Below are positions 59,381-64,000 of a stretch of 64,000 nt of DNA, piece after piece. Numbering within the stretch: the first letter of the stretch is position 1; each line of letters opens with the position of its first letter. The notes below the pieces were generated by a model, which was not told where the DNA came from, did not search any database, and saw only the letters and a program-made list of their open reading frames with translations. Origin of the DNA: Alkalispirochaeta sp964496635 (GTDB lineage Bacteria > Spirochaetota > Spirochaetia > DSM-27196 > Alkalispirochaetaceae); assembly GCA_964496635.1 (NCBI GenBank), contig CAZCAE010000003.1, positions 78,400-142,399 of the forward strand, given 5' to 3'. Made by a program: the position numbers and the translations under genes.

Positions 59381-59722
59381 ATGAAACTGATTGTTGCCTA
59401 TATACAGCCGCATAGGCTGAACGAAGTGAAGGAAGAGTTGTACCGGGCCCAGGTATTCAAGATGTCTGTCAGCAATGCCATGGGTGCAGGACAACAGAAG
59501 GGCTATCACGAAACTTACCGGGGTGTCGATATCGAGGTGAATCTATTGAAGAAGGTGCGTCTGGAGATCGCTGTGAACTCCGAGTTTGTCCAGCCTACCA
59601 TTGACGCTATCGTAAAGGCGGCGAGAACGGGTAAGATCGGAGACGGCAAGATATTCGTCATTCCGCTGGATGATGTAATTCGAATTCGCACCGGCGAAAC
59701 CGGACCGGACGCTATTGGATAG
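59381..59722 (+). CDS. glnK: P-II signal protein (GlnK-like)
   Basis: 113 residues, typical P-II: KGYHETYRGVDIEV T-loop, then ARTGKIGDGKIFV and RIRTGE, which bind ATP/ADP and 2-oxoglutarate. Tyr51, the uridylylation site of enteric P-II proteins, is Ile here (GVDIEV in place of GAEYMV), so control is probably by nucleotides only. AGGAGGGCC precedes the ATG. It would gate AmtB. Confidence 0.95.
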   Translation: MKLIVAYIQPHRLNEVKEELYRAQVFKMSVSNAMGAGQQKGYHETYRGVDIEVNLLKKVRLEIAVNSEFVQPTIDAIVKAARTGKIGDGKIFVIPLDDVIRIRTGETGPDAIG

Positions 59723-59745
59723 GTAGAAGCAGAAAGAGACATCAT

Positions 59746-59778
59746 GGACCGCCCCGAAATTTCCGGGCGGTCCTTTTT
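59746..59778 (+). terminator. Intrinsic terminator after glnK
   Basis: GGACCGCCC (59746-59754) pairs perfectly with GGGCGGTCC (59765-59773), followed by TTTTT. It also reads as the end of the converging kinase gene. Confidence 0.92.
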
Positions 59779-59779
59779 A

Positions 59780-61177
59780 TCAATCACAGGAATCGAGAAC
59801 GCGCCGGAATCGTTCGTACCGTTCACGATACCGCAGATACTGGTCGGTATAATGATTACTCTTTTTCCGGTCGGGATCAAAAAGGTGCAGTTTATGGACT
59901 ACCCGTCCCGCTCCTTCCGCCAGATCACGGACTTCACCGAGCGCGAGAAGTCCGGCGCAGAGATTTCCTGTCAGTTCCGCATCAGCAACTTCAGGAACCT
60001 CAATAGGAATCCCAACGATATCAGCCTTCATTTGCGTCCACAGTCCGTTCTTTGCCTGCCCGCCGCATGCGTTCAGCGAGGTAATTTCCGCCCCCGCTTC
60101 CCGCAGGATTTCTACAGCCTCCCGAACGGCAAAACCAATAGATAGTACAACTGCAAGACCCATTGTGGCACTGTCGTGTTCCGCCCCCAGACCGATAAAC
60201 ATTCCCCGTTGGAATTCCCACGCTGCTCCTCTGTGGACCGACGGAAAAAACCACGGGACGTCCGCTTCTACGGGAACATTCAGGATATCCAGCATCATCG
60301 CTCCGTAGTCCCGACTTCCCTGGCCGCTGATTTCCCGGAACCATTCAAAGAGCAATCCCGTCGCTGAAAGAATACCCGCAGCGTTGTAGAGACCGGGAAT
60401 GACGTGAGGAAGCGTGCGTATTCCCGGAAAGTTCAGCGGCTCTGCGCTGCAGTGGTTGATGCCTTCAGACGTTCCCGCACGGTCACAGGTTCGGCCCGGC
60501 CGAACCGTGTCTGTCCCGAGAAGACTCATAAGAAAATCGGACCCTCCTGCCACAACCGGCGTTCCCGGGGGCAGCCCCGTCCACTCCGACGCCCGGACGG
60601 TGATACCTCCCACGGCTGCTCCAATCCGTACGAAGGGCGGCAACCTTTGAGAGGGCACGCTGTATCTGTTCACCTCGGCACTGTCCCATATGTACGGACG
60701 GAACTCGTCACTGGGGGTAATAGCAACAGCTTCACCGGTAAGCATGAAGATAAGGTACTCCGGAAAGGGTAGATACCATTTCACCCGACCGGAGCCGGTG
60801 GAGTGTTCTTCAAACCAGGCGATTTTCGGCAGGTAAAAAGAGCGTGTCCCTTCGATATATCGTTGACGGGAATCAAGCCACAGCAACGGCTGGTCGACCA
60901 CTTCACCATTTCCGTCGACAGCAACGATAGTTGGACCGTTTCCGCTGATCACAACGGCATCGATGTTGTAATTACCCGCCACATAGGGAACGGTGTGGCT
61001 GAGAGCCTCTATCCACCGGAGGGCTTCAAAGGTGCTGCTCTTTTCGGATGGGCCCATGACTTTTCGACGACCTTCCGACAGCAGGCGTCCCTCACCGGTC
61101 ATGACCGCAGCCTTGATACTTGAAGTTCCTATATCTACGACAAGAACCGTTGGTTCAATATTTCCGGGTTGTACCAC
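59780..61177 (-). CDS. FGGY family carbohydrate kinase
   Basis: 465 residues with both FGGY halves: VLVVDIGTSSIKAAV (phosphate 1), ISGNGPTIVAVD, LLWLDSRQ, and AGTSEGINH, with NACGGQAKNGLWTQMKADIVG (ends NACGGQ and ADIVG) near the C-terminus, resembling xylulokinase/ribulokinase-type enzymes. It phosphorylates a sugar or polyol; which one is unknown. It is divergent from a BMP-type importer, suggesting the sugar (or a nucleoside-derived sugar) comes through it. The GTG start lacks a strong ribosome site. Confidence 0.88.
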   Translation of the reverse strand: MVQPGNIEPTVLVVDIGTSSIKAAVMTGEGRLLSEGRRKVMGPSEKSSTFEALRWIEALSHTVPYVAGNYNIDAVVISGNGPTIVAVDGNGEVVDQPLLWLDSRQRYIEGTRSFYLPKIAWFEEHSTGSGRVKWYLPFPEYLIFMLTGEAVAITPSDEFRPYIWDSAEVNRYSVPSQRLPPFVRIGAAVGGITVRASEWTGLPPGTPVVAGGSDFLMSLLGTDTVRPGRTCDRAGTSEGINHCSAEPLNFPGIRTLPHVIPGLYNAAGILSATGLLFEWFREISGQGSRDYGAMMLDILNVPVEADVPWFFPSVHRGAAWEFQRGMFIGLGAEHDSATMGLAVVLSIGFAVREAVEILREAGAEITSLNACGGQAKNGLWTQMKADIVGIPIEVPEVADAELTGNLCAGLLALGEVRDLAEGAGRVVHKLHLFDPDRKKSNHYTDQYLRYRERYERFRRVLDSCD

Positions 61178-61264
61178 AGTGAAGGTGAGGCTACCACCCT
61201 ACCGGACAAACGTCCACTCCCGGTAATTATTGCATCCAGAGACCGAGAAGGGTACATTCAAGGT

Positions 61265-62317
61265 ATGAAGCGAAGTAACAATTTCAGTTTCCCGGTTGTG
61301 GTAATGATACTGTTCCTGGCCGCAACCGCCGCGTGGGCGGCCGGCTCGGCTGAAGGTAAAACCGATGATTCCTACAATATCGGCGTTTTTGTTCCCGGCG
61401 TGGTTGACGGCAGTCCGACCTATGAAATGCTGGTCCAGGGAGTTCAACGCGCTGCGGCGGAAGAAGGACCCGGCAGTGTCTCTGTCATTGAAGGCGGTTT
61501 TAATCAGGCGACATGGGAAGAAGGGGTTATGTCTATGGCCGCTTCCGGATCCTATGACCTGATCGTAACTTCCAACCCCAGCATGCCCGAGATTGTATCA
61601 AACGTTGCATCGGCCGTACCGGAAGTGAATTTTCTCGTTCTTGACGGGTATCTTGAGGGCCATCCACGCATTCATACGATTCTGTTCAACCAGATGGAAC
61701 AGGCTTTCCTGTGCGGCTATTTTGCCGGTCTGGTCACCACCAGCAACATGGATGGAATCAACAAAGATGCCAGAATCGGTCTGCTGGCGGGACAGGAGTA
61801 TCCCATCATGAACGATGTGATTCGCCCCGCCTTTCAGTTGGGTCTCGACGCCGTCTCCACCGGCGGTACGGTTGACTTTCGCGTCCTGGGAAACTGGTAC
61901 GATGCCGGAAAAGCTCAGGAGATCGTCGCGGACATGATCACCCAGGGAAGTGATGTTATTCTCACCATTGCCGGTGGTGGCAACCAGGGTGCAATTTCGG
62001 CGGCCCGGGAACGGGGTGCCTATATAATCTGGTACGACAATATCGGATACGACGAAGCGCCCGGTGTAGTCGCCGGCTCATCCTTCGTTCGACAGGATGT
62101 AGCCACATATGAAGCAACCGCGGCAGCGATTCGGGGCGAATTATCGTTCGGTACGGCCCGTGTTCTGGGAGTCAGAGATGATGCGGTGAGCTTTGACACG
62201 AAACATCCCCTTTTTCGGGAGAACGTTCCCTCCGTTATCATCAATGAGATGGAACTTTTGCTGCAAAGGATGGGGGACGGGGAACTCGATCTCACCATGC
62301 CCGTCCCGCAGTCGTGA
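61265..62317 (+). CDS. BMP family substrate-binding protein
   Basis: 350 residues: signal peptide (SFPVVVMILFLAATAAWAAGS) without a canonical lipobox Cys, then a BMP/PnrA-like periplasmic binding fold (YNIGVFVPGVVDGSPTYEML, NPSMPEIVSN, GYFAGLVTT, ILTIAGGGNQG). Members bind purine nucleosides or related compounds. Start at 61265; the frame continues 32 codons further upstream. Its TGA overlaps the next gene's GTG (GTGA). Confidence 0.9.
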   Translation: MKRSNNFSFPVVVMILFLAATAAWAAGSAEGKTDDSYNIGVFVPGVVDGSPTYEMLVQGVQRAAAEEGPGSVSVIEGGFNQATWEEGVMSMAASGSYDLIVTSNPSMPEIVSNVASAVPEVNFLVLDGYLEGHPRIHTILFNQMEQAFLCGYFAGLVTTSNMDGINKDARIGLLAGQEYPIMNDVIRPAFQLGLDAVSTGGTVDFRVLGNWYDAGKAQEIVADMITQGSDVILTIAGGGNQGAISAARERGAYIIWYDNIGYDEAPGVVAGSSFVRQDVATYEATAAAIRGELSFGTARVLGVRDDAVSFDTKHPLFRENVPSVIINEMELLLQRMGDGELDLTMPVPQS

Positions 62318-63843
62318 AACCGGGAGAGACACCACTTCTTGAAGCGACTCACATCAGGAAGAATTACGGGTCGGTGTGCGCTCTGGAAGACGCTTCGATT
62401 TCCCTGCACGCCGGAGAGATTCACGGGCTGGTCGGAGAAAACGGCGCCGGCAAGTCGACGTTAATGCGCATTCTCGCCGGGATAGAAGTGGCCGACGACG
62501 GAACCATTTCGGTAACCGCCGATTTATCGGGCAAACCGTTGATCCCGGCGATCGTTCCGCAGCATCCCAGACTGGCAGCGAGTATGGCGGTCTGGCAGAA
62601 TCTTCTTCTGGGCGTTGAACCGCGTCGCGGTATGATAATTGACCGAAACAGGGGAAGAAAGATTCTGCTTGAAACTGTGCAGAGACACGCTATCGACCTG
62701 GATATCGACAAACGAGCCGGCGCGCTCAACGGAACGGAATTGCGTCTGGCCGCTCTCATTGCCGCCCTCGTCCGTGATCCCGGCCTGATAATACTTGATG
62801 AACCAACGGTAGGCCTGGCGGAAACGGACCGGGAGGCAATTCTCAACACCCTCGATTCTCTCCGCCGGGACGGACTGGGGGTACTCTATATCTCCCACGA
62901 CCTGGCGGAAGTGTGTCGCATCGCCGACATCGTCACTATAATCTCCGACGGGATCACAAAGAAACCTCTCGACGGCCCGGTTGCGCCGGAAGCGCTGGCG
63001 AAACTGATGTTCGGTGGGGAAGCCGTACCGGAAACGGAGAACCGTCGCGTCGAGAAGCAACCTGTTTCCGGGCAGTCTGAAAACGGACTCAGATTCGAGG
63101 ATACCCATATTTACGATCGCACGAGTGATCGGAGCGTGGGACCCATCTCTTTTTTGGCCCCTGCCGGCAAGATTACCGCCCTCACCGGTATTCGCGAGGC
63201 AGGTCTGGACCTGCTGGAGCGGTACCTGTCAGGGGAAGCACGGGTAATTGACGGCGCCGTTCGGGTGGCAGGACACAGGATCTCTTCCCAGATTGATCCG
63301 GCGGAACTCCGGCAGGAAGGGGCCGTATACATTCCCTCGGATCGCTTTGACAGCGCGGCTGCTCTCGACGGAAGCGTCGAGGAAAACGCCATACTTCAGG
63401 TCAGGAACCGGGTCTATCCCGGTGGTATTCGTACAACGCGGCAAAGCCAAGGTTTCACCCGAACCCTCCTCGGCAGATTCGGAATCACCACCGCCCGGTC
63501 CGTACCACTTGGTGCTCTTTCAGGCGGAACGATTCAAAAACTGATTTTGGCGCGGGAACTGGAACACCCGGCCCCGGCGTGTATTATCGCCGAACCCTTC
63601 GCCGGTCTGGATCTGAACAGCCAGAAGACACTGGGAACGTTCCTGCGAACCATCGCGGACGGCGGTACCGCACTTCTGATTCTCAGCTCGTCGGTTGATT
63701 CCGTCATTTCAATTGCTGAAGAAGTCTACGTTCTGACGGCGGGGAAGATGACCGGACCGTTCGGGCCGGGACAGCTTCACGAAATCAGCCACGCTTTTGC
63801 CGGAACCATAAAAAAATCCGCTTTATTGAAGGCCTCGCCGTGA
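62314..63843 (+). CDS. ABC importer ATPase with two nucleotide-binding domains
   Basis: 509 residues: first domain with Walker A GENGAGKSTLM, Walker B LIILDEPTVG, but LNGTE where the signature LSGGE/Q is expected; second domain lacking a P-loop (TGIREAGLDLL) but with LSGGTIQKLILARE and EPFAGLD. This is the sugar/nucleoside importer (RbsA/NupO) arrangement, the second site being degenerate by nature. Overlaps both neighbours by GTGA. Confidence 0.9.
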   Translation: MKPGETPLLEATHIRKNYGSVCALEDASISLHAGEIHGLVGENGAGKSTLMRILAGIEVADDGTISVTADLSGKPLIPAIVPQHPRLAASMAVWQNLLLGVEPRRGMIIDRNRGRKILLETVQRHAIDLDIDKRAGALNGTELRLAALIAALVRDPGLIILDEPTVGLAETDREAILNTLDSLRRDGLGVLYISHDLAEVCRIADIVTIISDGITKKPLDGPVAPEALAKLMFGGEAVPETENRRVEKQPVSGQSENGLRFEDTHIYDRTSDRSVGPISFLAPAGKITALTGIREAGLDLLERYLSGEARVIDGAVRVAGHRISSQIDPAELRQEGAVYIPSDRFDSAAALDGSVEENAILQVRNRVYPGGIRTTRQSQGFTRTLLGRFGITTARSVPLGALSGGTIQKLILARELEHPAPACIIAEPFAGLDLNSQKTLGTFLRTIADGGTALLILSSSVDSVISIAEEVYVLTAGKMTGPFGPGQLHEISHAFAGTIKKSALLKASP

Positions 63844-64000
63844 TCAGACCACGACCGACCCTGTCCAGCTCACTACTTGCCGCGACGGCGGCTCTTCTGA
63901 CGGTCGTTGTGGTTGTAATTCTGACGGCAACGGAACGGGGTCGGAGCCTCGGAACCTTTCTACACGGCCCCTTTGCCAACAGATACGCCATGGGCAACTT
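63840..64000 (+). CDS. ABC importer permease (3' truncated)
   Basis: Starts with GTG overlapping the ATPase stop (GTGA). The visible 53 residues begin with a basic N-terminus and one membrane span (LLAATAALLTVVVVIL). By position it is the inner-membrane permease of the BMP-type importer; the rest lies outside the window. Confidence 0.8.
   Translation, partial: MIRPRPTLSSSLLAATAALLTVVVVVILTATERGRSLGTFLHGPFANRYAMGN

Noticed and set aside
1..64000. CRISPR arrays, prophage or insertion-sequence genes
   Set aside because: No regularly spaced repeats, transposase, integrase or phage structural genes were found.

Overview
The window reads as a chromosomal segment of a free-living, moderately GC-rich spirochaete (class Spirochaetia; genus not determinable from sequence alone). 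Pointers to that group are a giant membrane-anchored coiled-coil protein of the kind annotated as SpiroCoCo, a bactofilin/M23/YaaR/PSP1 block, a Gx-type small membrane transporter, a TPR / outer-membrane barrel / ExbB / ExbD / TonB operon, and a diderm envelope with many lipid and envelope genes. No phage, transposase or CRISPR is visible.

Layout. 1-1.8 kb: 3' part of an ABC exporter. 1.7-4.7 kb (minus): M23 protein, bactofilin, YaaR, PSP1/RicT. 4.8-6.3 kb: tatD converging on rlmB. 5.6-10.6 kb (minus): grpE-dnaK-dnaJ, a secreted Ca-loop protein, rlmB. 10.7-14.3 kb: SpiroCoCo. 14.5-27.65 kb (minus): a tight co-directional run of ten genes, ptsI, der, a MerR fusion, a CSGF-motif secreted protein, TPR protein, beta-barrel, ExbB, ExbD, TonB, HAD phosphatase. 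27.7-31.7 kb: GerMN protein, then tlyA, ymdB-like and rny. 31.7-36.6 kb: an accessory-looking island with a TetR regulator, a cysteate synthase, an alpha-oxoamine synthase of the serine palmitoyltransferase/cysteate acyltransferase type and a double-VOC protein. 36.6-39.7 kb: membrane protein, Gx transporter, soluble chemoreceptor fused to a solute-binding domain, tRNA-Arg(CCG). 39.7-49.2 kb (plus): sensor kinase, maf, rpsB-tsf-frr-uppS-cdsA-rseP and a secreted propeller. 49.2-53.6 kb (minus): rpsF-ssb-rpsR-DUF2232-rplI-dnaB-comFB. 53.7-59.8 kb (plus): small conserved protein, pyk, sigma-54 activator, amtB-glnK. 59.8-64 kb: FGGY kinase divergent from a BMP-type ABC importer cut by the window end.

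How parts work together. The strongest biological story is a two-gene sulfonolipid (capnine-type) cassette: O-phosphoserine plus sulfite to cysteate, then condensation with an acyl thioester, with a divergent TetR gene and a nested palindrome beside it; the codon use of both genes differs visibly from their neighbours. A second is the TPR-barrel-ExbBD-TonB operon, which looks like a dedicated energised outer-membrane system. A third is a nitrogen circuit in which a NifA-type activator lies just upstream of a near-consensus sigma-54 promoter for amtB-glnK. A fourth is a previously unremarked family of about 66-bp two-hairpin repeats, four copies between 40.6 and 58.1 kb, with base-pair covariation, one copy in the amtB leader and one supplying the last codons of a histidine kinase.

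Limits: all family calls are from reading motifs, without database searches; many start sites were moved inward from the longest open frame on the basis of Shine-Dalgarno sites, stop/start coupling or promoter position.
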